Shown piece after piece: positions 1 to 9,584 of a DNA stretch of 53,489 nt; position 1 is the stretch's first letter; every line of letters starts with the position of its first letter. This stretch comes from Candidatus Elulimicrobium sp. Lineage in GTDB: Bacteria > Omnitrophota > Gorgyraeia > Zapsychrales > Fredricksoniimonadaceae. The notes beneath the pieces are model-generated. The model was given only the letters and a program-made list of their open reading frames with translations. It did not search any database and was not told the origin of the DNA. The DNA lies in contig DYOU01000008.1 in assembly GCA_020720365.1 (NCBI GenBank), positions 1 through 53,489 on the forward strand, written 5' to 3'. Position numbers and translations under genes: made by a program.

Positions 1-1
1 C

Positions 2-55
2 CTCGGGACTGAAGAGTTGAAGAATCTTCCTAAAGAAGTGATCGGATTGATGTAA
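2..55 (+). CDS. C-terminal end of an unidentified protein truncated by the window edge (…LGTEELKNLPKEVIGLM*)
   Basis: Open frame from the window edge to TAA at 53-55; too short to identify. Confidence 0.3.
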   Translation, partial: LGTEELKNLPKEVIGLM

Positions 56-112
56 TAAAAGATCGAGCAGGACTTGACCTGTTTTCTAAATAAGTTTATA
101 TTAAAATTATCT

Positions 113-454
113 ATGACATTGTTCACCCTAAGAATATATTTTGCTTTAACGTTTGTGATACTGTTGTCCGGGTGCAGTATATATCGGATTGACTCCGAGG
201 ATACTACGCTTGATTTTTATCCGTCCAAAAGGTCTTTACAGGATGTTGGATATTTGGAAAAGATCGATAAACCCTTTGAAGTGGTTGGAATGGTGACGGT
301 ATCCGTAGAGAATGCCAAGTCGGTAGAGGAAGTTATTTTGAAGATGCGTCAGGAAGCGGCCGTACTTGGAGGCGATGCGGTGACTGGCGTGCGTTTTGTC
401 CCGGAAGGGTTGATCCGTAAACGTTATACAGGGAAAGTCGTGGTATTTAAATAA
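113..454 (+). CDS. Small predicted lipoprotein
   Basis: ORF 74..454; probable start at ATG 113 gives a signal peptide with lipobox LLSGC. Confidence 0.6.
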   Translation: MTLFTLRIYFALTFVILLSGCSIYRIDSEDTTLDFYPSKRSLQDVGYLEKIDKPFEVVGMVTVSVENAKSVEEVILKMRQEAAVLGGDAVTGVRFVPEGLIRKRYTGKVVVFK

Positions 455-1044
455 TGGTATTAATTGTTTTTATTTTGGTGATCGTTGCTGGGTTAGGTCT
501 CTTTGGATTTATTTTTTCTAAAGAGCTCAAGAATGGAGTTTTGGATGGTGGCAGGGCTTCTGAGGATCTAGAAAAAACTGGTGTGGTTAGCTCGAAGAAT
601 GGAGCAAAGAGTCTGAATAGATTAGCAGCAGACACGATTTATCGGGATGTTCCAACTGTTTCAGAACCTTTAACAGGAGGAATATTGAATGAAAGGTATT
701 CCAAACTTGAGCAATTGCTTGAAGAAAAAGATCGTTCTTTGCGAAAAGTTGAGGATGAGCTGGTCAATGAGCGTTCTCATCGGACGGAGTTTGAAGAATT
801 GAAGACGCTGCTTCAAACACAGTTGGATGAGTTAAAGCAACAAAACAAAAAATTGAAAGAAGAGTTGGCGGAGGAACGGCGTAAGGGGATGGAAAGCAGC
901 GCAGTTCAAGCGCCGTTAAAAGAACCGAGTGTATCTCCGGTGCCTTTGCCGAAGCTTGATCAGATCTTTGATCTGAAAGAACTGGCAGGCCCATCCATAC
1001 TGCCTTTGAATGATCAGGATGGCAATAAGAATAATGCGGGTTAA
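454..1044 (+). CDS. N-terminally membrane-anchored coiled-coil protein
   Basis: N-terminal hydrophobic helix followed by a long charged heptad-rich region ([32 protein letters not shown]…). Confidence 0.55.
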   Translation: MVLIVFILVIVAGLGLFGFIFSKELKNGVLDGGRASEDLEKTGVVSSKNGAKSLNRLAADTIYRDVPTVSEPLTGGILNERYSKLEQLLEEKDRSLRKVEDELVNERSHRTEFEELKTLLQTQLDELKQQNKKLKEELAEERRKGMESSAVQAPLKEPSVSPVPLPKLDQIFDLKELAGPSILPLNDQDGNKNNAG

Positions 1045-1057
1045 TAGAGGAGTGAGT

Positions 1058-1633
1058 ATGAGGGGTTTAAATATTTTTTTACTTTCAGTGGTCATGGTGG
1101 CAGCTTTAACAGCATCCGGCTGTGCTCAGTCGGAAAGAAAGGAAGGATCCGTTGTGAAAGAAAATATTGTATTGGAAACAAGTCAGGGTGAGATCGAATT
1201 GGCTCTATTTGATGATGCAGCGCCAAAAACATGTGAGAATTTCCGTAGCCTGGTGAAGAAGGGGTATTATAACGGCATTATTTTTCATCGTGTTATTGCG
1301 AATTTTATGATCCAGGGAGGCGATCCGACCGGGACTGGCCGTGGCGGAGAGAGTATTTGGGGCCGGCCTTTTGAAGATGAGTTTAGCTCGGAATTGAAGT
1401 TTAACCGTATGGGTATTCTGGCGATGGCGAATGCAGGCCCCAATACAAATGGCAGTCAGTTTTTCCTGACTTTGGCGCCGACGGCGTGGTTGAACGGAAA
1501 GCATACGATATTTGGAGAAGTTGTTAAAGGTTTAGATGTGATGCATAAGATTGAAGTGACCCCTAAAGGTCCTGGTGATCGTCCGAGCGAGGATCAGAAA
1601 ATTATTAAAGCGTATTTTAAGACGATGGAATAA
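1058..1633 (+). CDS. Peptidyl-prolyl cis-trans isomerase, cyclophilin type, predicted lipoprotein
   Basis: Cyclophilin motifs [22 protein letters not shown] and [11 protein letters not shown]; lipobox TASGC after start at ATG 1058. Confidence 0.9.
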   Translation: MRGLNIFLLSVVMVAALTASGCAQSERKEGSVVKENIVLETSQGEIELALFDDAAPKTCENFRSLVKKGYYNGIIFHRVIANFMIQGGDPTGTGRGGESIWGRPFEDEFSSELKFNRMGILAMANAGPNTNGSQFFLTLAPTAWLNGKHTIFGEVVKGLDVMHKIEVTPKGPGDRPSEDQKIIKAYFKTME

Positions 1634-1676
1634 ATAATCGTGGAAAACCGGGGGAGAACGTCGGGGGTAGGTTTCT

Positions 1677-2642
1677 TTATTTAATAATGCTGTTGGAATA
1701 TGTTGTTAGACGATCGATGGCGGTATCAAGGTCTTCAATTTTCATTAAATCCGTACGCAGATGGCTTATGTTCGGCATGCCTGTAATATAGCCGGCATAA
1801 TGTTTACGGAAAGCCACAACGGGTTTTCGGCATGTTTTGACCTTGCAGGATAATTTTAAATGTTCAATGCAAGTGGTGATCTTGTCTTGAATAGATGGAG
1901 CAGGCAGGAGTTTCCCTGTCTTCATATAATGTTTAGCTTGTTGAAATATCCAGGGGTTTGATACCGCTCCACGCCCGATCATGACGCCGTCACATCCGGT
2001 TTCGAACATCGTTTTTACGTCTTTAGGCGTGATAATATCTCCGTTGCCGATCAGCGGGATAGAGATCGATTTCTTGACTTTTTCAAGCCATGACCATTCG
2101 GCGAATCCCCGATGGGCTTGGGATCTTGTTCGGCAGTGAAGGGTCAGCATTTTCGCGCCTGAATCTTCGATCATTTTAGCCACATCCATAATAACGATGG
2201 AGTTGTCGTCCCAGCCGAGACGTGTTTTAACAGTGACGGGCAGCTTTGTACCACTCACAGTGGCGCGTACCACCGCTTCGAACAGTTTCAGGTCTTTCAG
2301 TAGTCCCGCGCCTTCCAGCCTGGCGACATGATTCTTGACCCAACAGCCGCAGTTAATATCAATAAAATCAGGGTTGAGTTGTTCGGCTACGGCTGCGGCT
2401 TCTTTGAGGGCTTCAGGTCTAGATCCGAAGAGTTGGATACCCACAGGCCTTTCTTCATCAAGAACCTCGATCTTCTTGAGTGCTTTGGGGATCTTGCGAA
2501 TGAGAGCTTCTGCCGCTGTGAATTCTGTGACAGTGATATCTGCCCCAAGGCGTTTACAGACAAGACGAAAGGCCAGGTCGGTAATGTCTTCCATGGGGGC
2601 GAGGACCAGAGGCTGATGAAGTCTGTGGGTGGCAATTTTCAT
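1677..2642 (-). CDS. dus: tRNA-dihydrouridine synthase (Dus family)
   Basis: Motifs PMEDITDLAFR, DINCGCWVK, TVKTRLGWDD, GDIITPKDV, GCDGVMIGRGAVSNPWIF. Confidence 0.9.
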   Translation of the reverse strand: MKIATHRLHQPLVLAPMEDITDLAFRLVCKRLGADITVTEFTAAEALIRKIPKALKKIEVLDEERPVGIQLFGSRPEALKEAAAVAEQLNPDFIDINCGCWVKNHVARLEGAGLLKDLKLFEAVVRATVSGTKLPVTVKTRLGWDDNSIVIMDVAKMIEDSGAKMLTLHCRTRSQAHRGFAEWSWLEKVKKSISIPLIGNGDIITPKDVKTMFETGCDGVMIGRGAVSNPWIFQQAKHYMKTGKLLPAPSIQDKITTCIEHLKLSCKVKTCRKPVVAFRKHYAGYITGMPNISHLRTDLMKIEDLDTAIDRLTTYSNSIIK

Positions 2643-2868
2643 AGGGAAGGATTATCTCAAAAAAATAAATAAATGCAATAACAGGTATTGTATCAGCCCT
2701 TAGGGGGCAATTTTTCCCCTTTGGCTTAACGATCGAACTTAAAGCCGCGATTAATCCATAGATTTTGTTGACCAGGCATAAAGATAAATGTAATGAATAT
2801 TGCTATAAGCTTATTGCTTTGTATAATTTTGATGATATTTTGCATTTGTATAGGGTATAATCCTGACT

Positions 2869-4341
2869 ATGTCATTTTCTTTCGAGGTTCTTTTATTAGG
2901 CTCTGCTTTTCTTATTCTGCTCAGCGTTATTGCCAGTAAGCTTTCTGACAAATTTGCTGTTCCTGCCCTTGGCTTCTTTATTTTGATCGGGATATTGGCA
3001 GGTGTAGAGGGGGTGGGTGGGGTATCCTTGCAGCAGTATGATCAGGTGCGGTCGTTAAGTATCCTGGCCCTGGTGATTATTATTTTCACGGGTGGCCTCG
3101 ATACAGACCTTAAAGAGATCAGGGTGGTCATGTGGCCGGGGATACTTCTATCAACGATAGGCGTGTTGTTGACGGCGGCCTTGATCGGGTTGTTTTCCAT
3201 GGTAGTCCTCAATTTCCCTTGGTGGGAGGGCGTTTTGCTTGGAGCTATTATTTCTTCTACGGACGCAGCGGCCATCTTCTGCGTCCTTCGCACAAAACAT
3301 GTGAGTTTAAAAGGCTCGCTTCGCCCTCTGTTGGAGTTTGAATCAAGCAGCAATGATCCGATGGCATTATTCCTAACCGTTATGGCGATCGGGATCCTTC
3401 AGGCGAAGATCGGCCCGATTGTGGCGTTCAAGATGTTTGTTATTCAGATGACGATGGGCGCTTTGCTGGGGTGGTTGATGGCTCGCGGGAGCCTGATCTT
3501 GATCAATAAGCTTAAGATCGAATCCGCAGGCCTTTATCCGGCATTGACCCTGGCGCTTGTTATTTTAACGTTCGCTGGGACAGAAATTGTGGGTGGGAGC
3601 GGCATCCTGGCGGCATATGTGATGGGGCTGCTGATGGGACGGCAGGAATTTCTTCATAAGAAGACGGTTAAACAGTTTTATGAAGGGTTAGCCTGGATCG
3701 TTCAGATCGTTATGTTCATTATGATGGGCATTATGGTACGCCCGTCAGAGATCCCCGCTCTTTTCGGGACTGGTTTGGCTTTGGCCGCTTTTTTGATGCT
3801 TGTGGCGCGGCCATTCAGTGTGATCCTTTCTCTTCTGCCGTTCAAAATGGGGTTTAAGAAGAAACTTTTTATTTCCTGGGTTGGATTGAGGGGGGCGGCT
3901 CCGATCATCCTGGCTACGTTCCCTTTGCTGGCGGGTTTACAGGGGGCAACAGAGATTTTCAATCTTGTATTTATTGTCGTTGTCGCGTCGATCGTTGTGC
4001 AAGCGGCATCGATCCCATTCGTTGCCAGGTTTCTGGATGTTGATGTGCCGGCGGGCCGGCGGAGGTCATCTCCTTTACAGTTCAACAAGACAGAAGGCAT
4101 TGATGCGAATTTGACGGAGTTGATCGTTCCTTATGACTCGGCCTGTGCAGGCAAGGCGATCCTTGACCTGAATGTGCCTTCGAAAAGCCTGATCGTTCTT
4201 ATTTCACGGGATGATCAATTCATTATTCCTAACGGAGCTACGATCGTTGATGGCGGTGATGTCCTGCTTGTTTTAGCCGAGGATAAGGATCTGGGTATTA
4301 TTCAGCAGCTATTGTTAAAACTAAATAAAGATAAGGTGTAA
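2869..4341 (+). CDS. Potassium/proton antiporter, CPA1 NhaP2/CvrA type, with C-terminal TrkA-C-like domain
   Basis: Polytopic protein with CPA1 motifs (GAIISSTDAAAIFCVLR, ESSSNDPMALFLT, SWVGLRGAAPIILATFP) and a soluble C-terminus (YDSACAGKAILDLNVPSKSLIVLISRDDQFIIPNG). Confidence 0.85.
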   Translation: MSFSFEVLLLGSAFLILLSVIASKLSDKFAVPALGFFILIGILAGVEGVGGVSLQQYDQVRSLSILALVIIIFTGGLDTDLKEIRVVMWPGILLSTIGVLLTAALIGLFSMVVLNFPWWEGVLLGAIISSTDAAAIFCVLRTKHVSLKGSLRPLLEFESSSNDPMALFLTVMAIGILQAKIGPIVAFKMFVIQMTMGALLGWLMARGSLILINKLKIESAGLYPALTLALVILTFAGTEIVGGSGILAAYVMGLLMGRQEFLHKKTVKQFYEGLAWIVQIVMFIMMGIMVRPSEIPALFGTGLALAAFLMLVARPFSVILSLLPFKMGFKKKLFISWVGLRGAAPIILATFPLLAGLQGATEIFNLVFIVVVASIVVQAASIPFVARFLDVDVPAGRRRSSPLQFNKTEGIDANLTELIVPYDSACAGKAILDLNVPSKSLIVLISRDDQFIIPNGATIVDGGDVLLVLAEDKDLGIIQQLLLKLNKDKV

Positions 4342-4344
4342 GCG

Positions 4345-5718
4345 ATGAACAGGGTTGGCTTCTTTATGGTTGGGTGGCTGGTGCTTTCTCTTGGCATGGC
4401 TTCATCAAGTAGCGCTGGGGTGATGATCCCTTTGACCGTGTTTACAGATAAAGACAAGGTTCTCATTATGGCGCCTCATCCAGATGATGAAGGGATCGCC
4501 ACGGGAGGGATCATTCAACAGGCGTTGAAGGCAGGCGCTGAGGTCAGGGTTGTTTTAATGACTAATGGCGAGAATAATGAGCTCTCCTTTATTGTGTATA
4601 AAAAGAGGCCCGTTCTTCGTTCTAAAGAAATTTTAGCGATGGGAGAGATGCGTTATAAGGAAAGTCTGGCGGCCACAGGGATCCTGGGGCTCAAGCCGCA
4701 GGATATTATAGCTTTAGGATATCCTGATTTTGGTACCATGGATATTTTGACCCAGTATTGGGGGCCGGTCAGGCGCCCGTTCAGGGCGATGCTTTCTCGT
4801 CAGAGGTATGTGCCGTATTCAGATGCACTGTCTTTTGGAGCACCCTATGTAGGGGAAAGTATCCTGAATGATCTTAAAACAGTTATTAAGGATTTTCAGC
4901 CGACAAAGATCTTTGTTTCACATCCTGCCGATACGAATCGGGATCATAGGGCTCTGTATTTGTTCACCAGGATCGCATTGTGGGACCTCGAGGATGAGAT
5001 CGTTGTGCCGGAAGTGCATCCCTACATTGTACATGTGGTGGGATGGCCTAAGCCGCGAGGGTACGAACCTTCATTGATCCTGTATGTTCCCGCGGACTTT
5101 GTGAATAGTGATATTCAATGGGAAACGGTTCCTTTGCAGGACTCGGAGATATTACGTAAGCATGAGGCGATCAAGCAGTATGTTTCACAGGTCAAGTACG
5201 CGCCTAACTATTTGGTGACTTTTGTCCGCAGCAATGAACTCTTTGGCGATTATCCTTCTATTCCTATTATTCGGCAAATGACATCTGTTCCCGCATGGCA
5301 GTGTGTTGGGAAAGACGATGGGGCTGCCGTGGGCAAGTTGAAGGGATATGCAGAAACCATTGCGTCGACCTCTTATGCGCGGCAGGGGAATAACTTTCTG
5401 GTGAAGCTCGTTCTTAAGAGGGCTATGGATAAAGATATGGGAGTTTCTGTTTTTTTGATGGGCTACAGAAGTGACATGCCTTTTGCGGAGATGCCCAAGT
5501 TAAATTTATTGGTAGGGATTGATGGTTTTCATATCAAGGATCGTAAGAAAAATATTGCTTCAAAAGAAGTGATGTTGACGTCTAATGACAGGGAGTTAAT
5601 TTTTACGGTTCCTTTGTCCCTATTGGGGCTGCCGGAACGGATATTAAGCTCGGCCAAGACGTCGCGGTATGATTTGACATTAGATGAGACAGCCTGGAGG
5701 GTGTTATTGATCAAATAG
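4345..5718 (+). CDS. PIG-L/LmbE family deacetylase with signal peptide
   Basis: Motif MAPHPDDEGIATGGIIQ; SHPADTNRDHRA. Confidence 0.85.
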   Translation: MNRVGFFMVGWLVLSLGMASSSSAGVMIPLTVFTDKDKVLIMAPHPDDEGIATGGIIQQALKAGAEVRVVLMTNGENNELSFIVYKKRPVLRSKEILAMGEMRYKESLAATGILGLKPQDIIALGYPDFGTMDILTQYWGPVRRPFRAMLSRQRYVPYSDALSFGAPYVGESILNDLKTVIKDFQPTKIFVSHPADTNRDHRALYLFTRIALWDLEDEIVVPEVHPYIVHVVGWPKPRGYEPSLILYVPADFVNSDIQWETVPLQDSEILRKHEAIKQYVSQVKYAPNYLVTFVRSNELFGDYPSIPIIRQMTSVPAWQCVGKDDGAAVGKLKGYAETIASTSYARQGNNFLVKLVLKRAMDKDMGVSVFLMGYRSDMPFAEMPKLNLLVGIDGFHIKDRKKNIASKEVMLTSNDRELIFTVPLSLLGLPERILSSAKTSRYDLTLDETAWRVLLIK

Positions 5719-5723
5719 GCCCT

Positions 5724-6362
5724 GTGGAGATCCGCCCCTATCGGTCTTTTGATCGGGAAGCGGTCAGGAGGATTGCCCTCGCGACGGCAATGATGGGCAG
5801 GCCGTCATCATTGTTCTTTAAGGGGGAGGATCTTTTTGCGGATGCCTTGACACAGTATTTTACTGATTATGAACCGGAGTCATCTTTTGTTGCAGTAGCT
5901 GATCAGGGTACGGTAGGCTATATTATTGGAGCAAGGGATACCCGTGTGATGGAGGCAAGGTCAAGGGAGAAATTGTTATTACCGTTGATAGGGAAGGCAT
6001 GGATGTCCGGGACATTATTATGTAAAAAGAACCTTCGTCTTCTGTCGCAGGTGATCCTTCCGGCGTTTTGTGGCCGCCTTGCAGTTCCGGATTTTTATGA
6101 GGGATATCCTGCCACTCTGCATATCAATCTTTTATCCGGGGTGCGCGGAGTGGGATTGGGAGGGAAGTTAATAGAAGCTTTTTTGAATTATTTACGCAGG
6201 ATGAATGTGGGCGGTGTACATATGGCGACAATGTCAGAGGCGGCAGGGCGATTCTTCGTCAGGCAGGGGTTTAGCCTGTTGTATCGTTCCAGTCGTCCGT
6301 ATTTTCATCATGTGATCGGGGAAGATGTCCCTTTGCTTATTTACGGGAAACGGCTCGTGTGA
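5724..6362 (+). CDS. GNAT family N-acetyltransferase
   Basis: GTG start; acetyl-CoA-binding-like LLSGVRGVGLGGKLIEAFL and C-terminal GVHMATMSEAAGRFFVRQGFSL. Confidence 0.75.
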   Translation: MEIRPYRSFDREAVRRIALATAMMGRPSSLFFKGEDLFADALTQYFTDYEPESSFVAVADQGTVGYIIGARDTRVMEARSREKLLLPLIGKAWMSGTLLCKKNLRLLSQVILPAFCGRLAVPDFYEGYPATLHINLLSGVRGVGLGGKLIEAFLNYLRRMNVGGVHMATMSEAAGRFFVRQGFSLLYRSSRPYFHHVIGEDVPLLIYGKRLV

Positions 6363-6400
6363 AACGAAAGCAGAGGGTTTTCGGGTGGAGATAGCAGTTT

Positions 6401-7261
6401 ATGCAGGATAATATTGAACGGTTCTTGAAGTATATGGAGATCGAAAAGAATTATTCTGCGCATACTTTATTGAATTATCGTCTGGACCTGGAAGATTTTT
6501 ATACTTTTCTGGGGCATGATAAGATGGCAGATGTAGATTATCCTGTCCTTCGGCGTTTCTTGGCAGAGCTTCGCGCTCGGGAGCTTAAGCCGCGCAGTGT
6601 GGCCCGGAAACTGTCGTCATTAAGGTCTTTTTTCAGGTATTTACAGCGTGAAGGTGCTATTCAGAAGAATCCGGCGGCGTTGCTTGTTACGCCGAAATTA
6701 AATAAAGTGCTACCTCATTTTCTGACGGAGGAAGAGGCGGTTCATCTGCTGGAGTCTCCGCAGGAGGATATCAGTGGTGAACTGAGGGATAAGGCCCTCT
6801 TTGAGACAATGTATTCTTCAGGGATCCGTGTCAGTGAGCTGGTCGGTCTAAGCGCGCAGGACATTGATTTTGAAGGGCATATGATCAAAGTGTTTGGTAA
6901 GGGAAAGAAGGAACGTATTGTTCCGATCGGTGAGAAAGCCATCGCCGCGATCAGGGGCTATCTTGCTGTTCGCAAGAAACCGGAGGATGCTGTTTTTTTG
7001 AACAGGTCCGGGACCCGGTTGTCCACGCGTAGTGTACGCAATAGTATCAATAAATATATTAAAAAAGCGGCGATCATGCAGAAAGTTCATCCACATATGT
7101 TTCGGCATTCGTTTGCCACCCATCTGCTGAATCATGGAGCGGACCTTCGTTCAGTACAGGAATTGTTGGGGCATGTTAATCTGTCAACAACGCAGATATA
7201 TACTCATTTGACGACCGAGAAGTTAAAAAGTATTTATGATAAGGCACATCCGAGGGCATAG
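6401..7261 (+). CDS. xer: Tyrosine recombinase XerC/XerD type
   Basis: N-terminal SAM-like domain plus catalytic residues in YSSGIRVSELVGL, HMFRHSFATHLLNHGADLRSVQELLGHVNLSTTQIYTHL. Confidence 0.92.
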   Translation: MQDNIERFLKYMEIEKNYSAHTLLNYRLDLEDFYTFLGHDKMADVDYPVLRRFLAELRARELKPRSVARKLSSLRSFFRYLQREGAIQKNPAALLVTPKLNKVLPHFLTEEEAVHLLESPQEDISGELRDKALFETMYSSGIRVSELVGLSAQDIDFEGHMIKVFGKGKKERIVPIGEKAIAAIRGYLAVRKKPEDAVFLNRSGTRLSTRSVRNSINKYIKKAAIMQKVHPHMFRHSFATHLLNHGADLRSVQELLGHVNLSTTQIYTHLTTEKLKSIYDKAHPRA

Positions 7262-7266
7262 ATCGT

Positions 7267-8529
7267 ATGGCTGTTGTATTTAATATTCTATTCAGTATTT
7301 ATTTCGTTCTCTATCTGCCTTTCTTGTTATTACGAGGGAAATGGCACATGGGTTTTTGTCAACGCTTCGGTTTTTTGCCGTCAGAGCTGGTGACGAAACT
7401 ATCTCAGGGGGAGAATATATGGCTGCATGCGGTGAGTGTAGGCGAAGTGGCCGCTATGGAAGGCGTGATCGATGCGTTACGCCGGAAATATCCTGAGCGC
7501 CGGATCGTTCTGACGGTAACAACGAAAGCAGGGTATTCATTCGCTCAAAGGAAGTGTCAGGGGCTGGCCGAAGTCGTCTGGTCTCCTTTGGATTTGAGCC
7601 CTACGGTGGATCGCTTTGTGCAGGTGATACGCCCTGTTATCTATATTGCGGCAGAAACAGAGCTTTGGCCGAACCTGTTTGCCCGATTATCCCGGGACAA
7701 GACGCCGATCATTGTGTTGAATGGGCGTATTTCGGATATTTCCTTTCCGCGTTATTCTGTTGTGAAAGGGGTGTTGAAAGGCACGTTACGGCGAGTGGCG
7801 TACTTTGGTATGCAGAGTGCTCTTGATGCGGAGCGTATTATTGAGCTTGGCGCCCTTAAAGATACGGTGAGAGTGCTCGGGAATGTAAAATTTGACAGTA
7901 TTATTGATGCTGGCTCTGCCGACCTTCGGGGAGAGGGCCTTGCGCGAGAGCATCTGCTGCTGGTCGCCGGGAGTACTCATCCGGGTGAGGAAGAGGTTAT
8001 GTTGGATATCTTCCAGTCTCTTAAGAGGAGTTCTCCCTTAATTCGGCTGGTTTTGGCGCCGAGGCATCCAGAGCGGAGCGCTCAGGTGGGAGAGTTGGTC
8101 CGGCAGGCGGGATTACGACCTGTTTTCTTCTCCAGGAACGGGAGGGTTACTGTTCAGGACGATGTGATGATCGTTGATACGATCGGATATCTGTTGCAAT
8201 TTTATTCAGCCGCATCGGTTGTATTTGTCGGAAAAAGCCTGACGGTACACGGAGGTCATAATATTATTGAACCGGCTATGTTCGCGAAACCGATCGTGGT
8301 CGGGCCGCATATGCAGAATTTCAAGGACATTGTCCAGGCTTTTCTTATGGAGCATGCCGTCATTCAGGTTGAAGATGCTTTAGGGTTAAAGACGGCTATT
8401 CAGCAGTTGCTGCAAAACGAGCCTCTTAGAAAAGATCTGGGGGATAAAGCAAGAATGGTTGTTCGCCGTAATCGCGGGGCAGTTGAACGGGCGGTCGGGA
8501 TGATTGAGGCTGTGTTAAAAGACAAATGA
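7267..8529 (+). CDS. waaA: 3-deoxy-D-manno-octulosonic acid (Kdo) transferase
   Basis: IWLHAVSVGEVAA, ETELWPNLF, LGNVKFD, GSTHPGEEE, LAPRHPERS, GGHNIIEPAMFAKPIVVGPHMQNF. Confidence 0.95.
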   Translation: MAVVFNILFSIYFVLYLPFLLLRGKWHMGFCQRFGFLPSELVTKLSQGENIWLHAVSVGEVAAMEGVIDALRRKYPERRIVLTVTTKAGYSFAQRKCQGLAEVVWSPLDLSPTVDRFVQVIRPVIYIAAETELWPNLFARLSRDKTPIIVLNGRISDISFPRYSVVKGVLKGTLRRVAYFGMQSALDAERIIELGALKDTVRVLGNVKFDSIIDAGSADLRGEGLAREHLLLVAGSTHPGEEEVMLDIFQSLKRSSPLIRLVLAPRHPERSAQVGELVRQAGLRPVFFSRNGRVTVQDDVMIVDTIGYLLQFYSAASVVFVGKSLTVHGGHNIIEPAMFAKPIVVGPHMQNFKDIVQAFLMEHAVIQVEDALGLKTAIQQLLQNEPLRKDLGDKARMVVRRNRGAVERAVGMIEAVLKDK

Positions 8530-9584
8530 AAAGAATTATTAATTATTTAACAGCTGTTGCATTGGATCGTGAACAAGGCCTTGGCGCTTTGTGTTTAAAG
8601 CCGATATTGTTTGTTCTATCCTTGATCTATCGGCTGGGAGTTGTGTTCATGCGCCGGTTGTATAGTGTGGGGCTTTTGCCATCTTTTCGGGCATCTGTTC
8701 CCGTCATTAGTATCGGAAATATTACTGCTGGAGGGACGGGTAAAACACCGTTTGTCGTTACGCTTTTTCGCTTGCTTAAAGCAGAAGGTTTTAATCCGAT
8801 GGTCTTAACGCGCGGATATATGGCTGGGCAGGGGGGCGTTAGCGATGAGGCCGAGATGCTGAAGGAGTTGATCGGGCCGATCGTTTTCGTCGGTGCGAAC
8901 AGGGTACGAATATTTCAAGAAGCTTTTGTTCAAGGGGGTTTCGATTGTGTTATTCTGGATGATGGTTTTCAACATTGGAGTTTTGTCAGGGATCTGGATA
9001 TTGTTCTTTTGGATAGCGAGGCCCCGTTCGGTAATGGATCATTGATCCCCTGTGGCATTCTTCGTGAACCTGCCGCAGCGTTGAGAAGGGCGGGTGTTAT
9101 CGTTCTGACGAGATCTGATCAGGTCAGCTCGGGGGCCCTTTCGCAGCTCAAGTCTCGAGTAAAGCAGATCAATCCTGCTGCGGTCGTGGGAGAGGGTATT
9201 CATGCATTCGCTAGCGCCTGGGATATAGACAGTGCTCAATTCTTCTCTGTTAAAGATAGCCCCGGGCCGGCAGGTGCTTTTTGCGCGATCGGGTCACCGG
9301 AAAGCTTTCAACGAACGCTCCTTGGGATGGGTGTGGAGATTAAATATTTTGAGGCTTTTGCAGATCATTACCGCTTCACGGCTATCGATGCACAGAGGAT
9401 CAGCCAGGAATGCCGGTTAAAAGATCTGAAGATTATTTTTATTACGCACAAGGATGCTGATAAAGTGAAGCTTGTTCGTAAGGCTTTTTCAGGGGTAAAG
9501 ATTGTCACTATTGGGATTGAGTTTCAATTAACTTATGGCAAGACTGACATCATTTCAAGCCTCCGCCGCCTGCGCTGTCCTTAA
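8526..9584 (+). CDS. lpxK: Tetraacyldisaccharide 4'-kinase
   Basis: VISIGNITAGGTGKTPFV (Walker A), LDDGFQHWSFVRDLDIVLLD, PCGILREP, ITHKDADK. Confidence 0.94.
   Translation: MKRIINYLTAVALDREQGLGALCLKPILFVLSLIYRLGVVFMRRLYSVGLLPSFRASVPVISIGNITAGGTGKTPFVVTLFRLLKAEGFNPMVLTRGYMAGQGGVSDEAEMLKELIGPIVFVGANRVRIFQEAFVQGGFDCVILDDGFQHWSFVRDLDIVLLDSEAPFGNGSLIPCGILREPAAALRRAGVIVLTRSDQVSSGALSQLKSRVKQINPAAVVGEGIHAFASAWDIDSAQFFSVKDSPGPAGAFCAIGSPESFQRTLLGMGVEIKYFEAFADHYRFTAIDAQRISQECRLKDLKIIFITHKDADKVKLVRKAFSGVKIVTIGIEFQLTYGKTDIISSLRRLRCP

Noticed and set aside
2328-2672. 114-aa and 93-aa plus-strand ORFs opposite dus
   Set aside because: Antisense to the conserved N-terminal half of Dus; no recognisable domain.
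3702-4100. 132-aa minus-strand ORF opposite the K+/H+ antiporter
   Set aside because: Antisense to conserved transporter motifs; composition reflects the complementary strand.
6401-7261. Tyrosine recombinase as evidence of an integrated element or shufflon invertase
   Set aside because: Looks like a housekeeping XerC/D within a conserved gene cluster about 40 kb away from the pilus operon; no flanking repeats or attachment sites found by eye.
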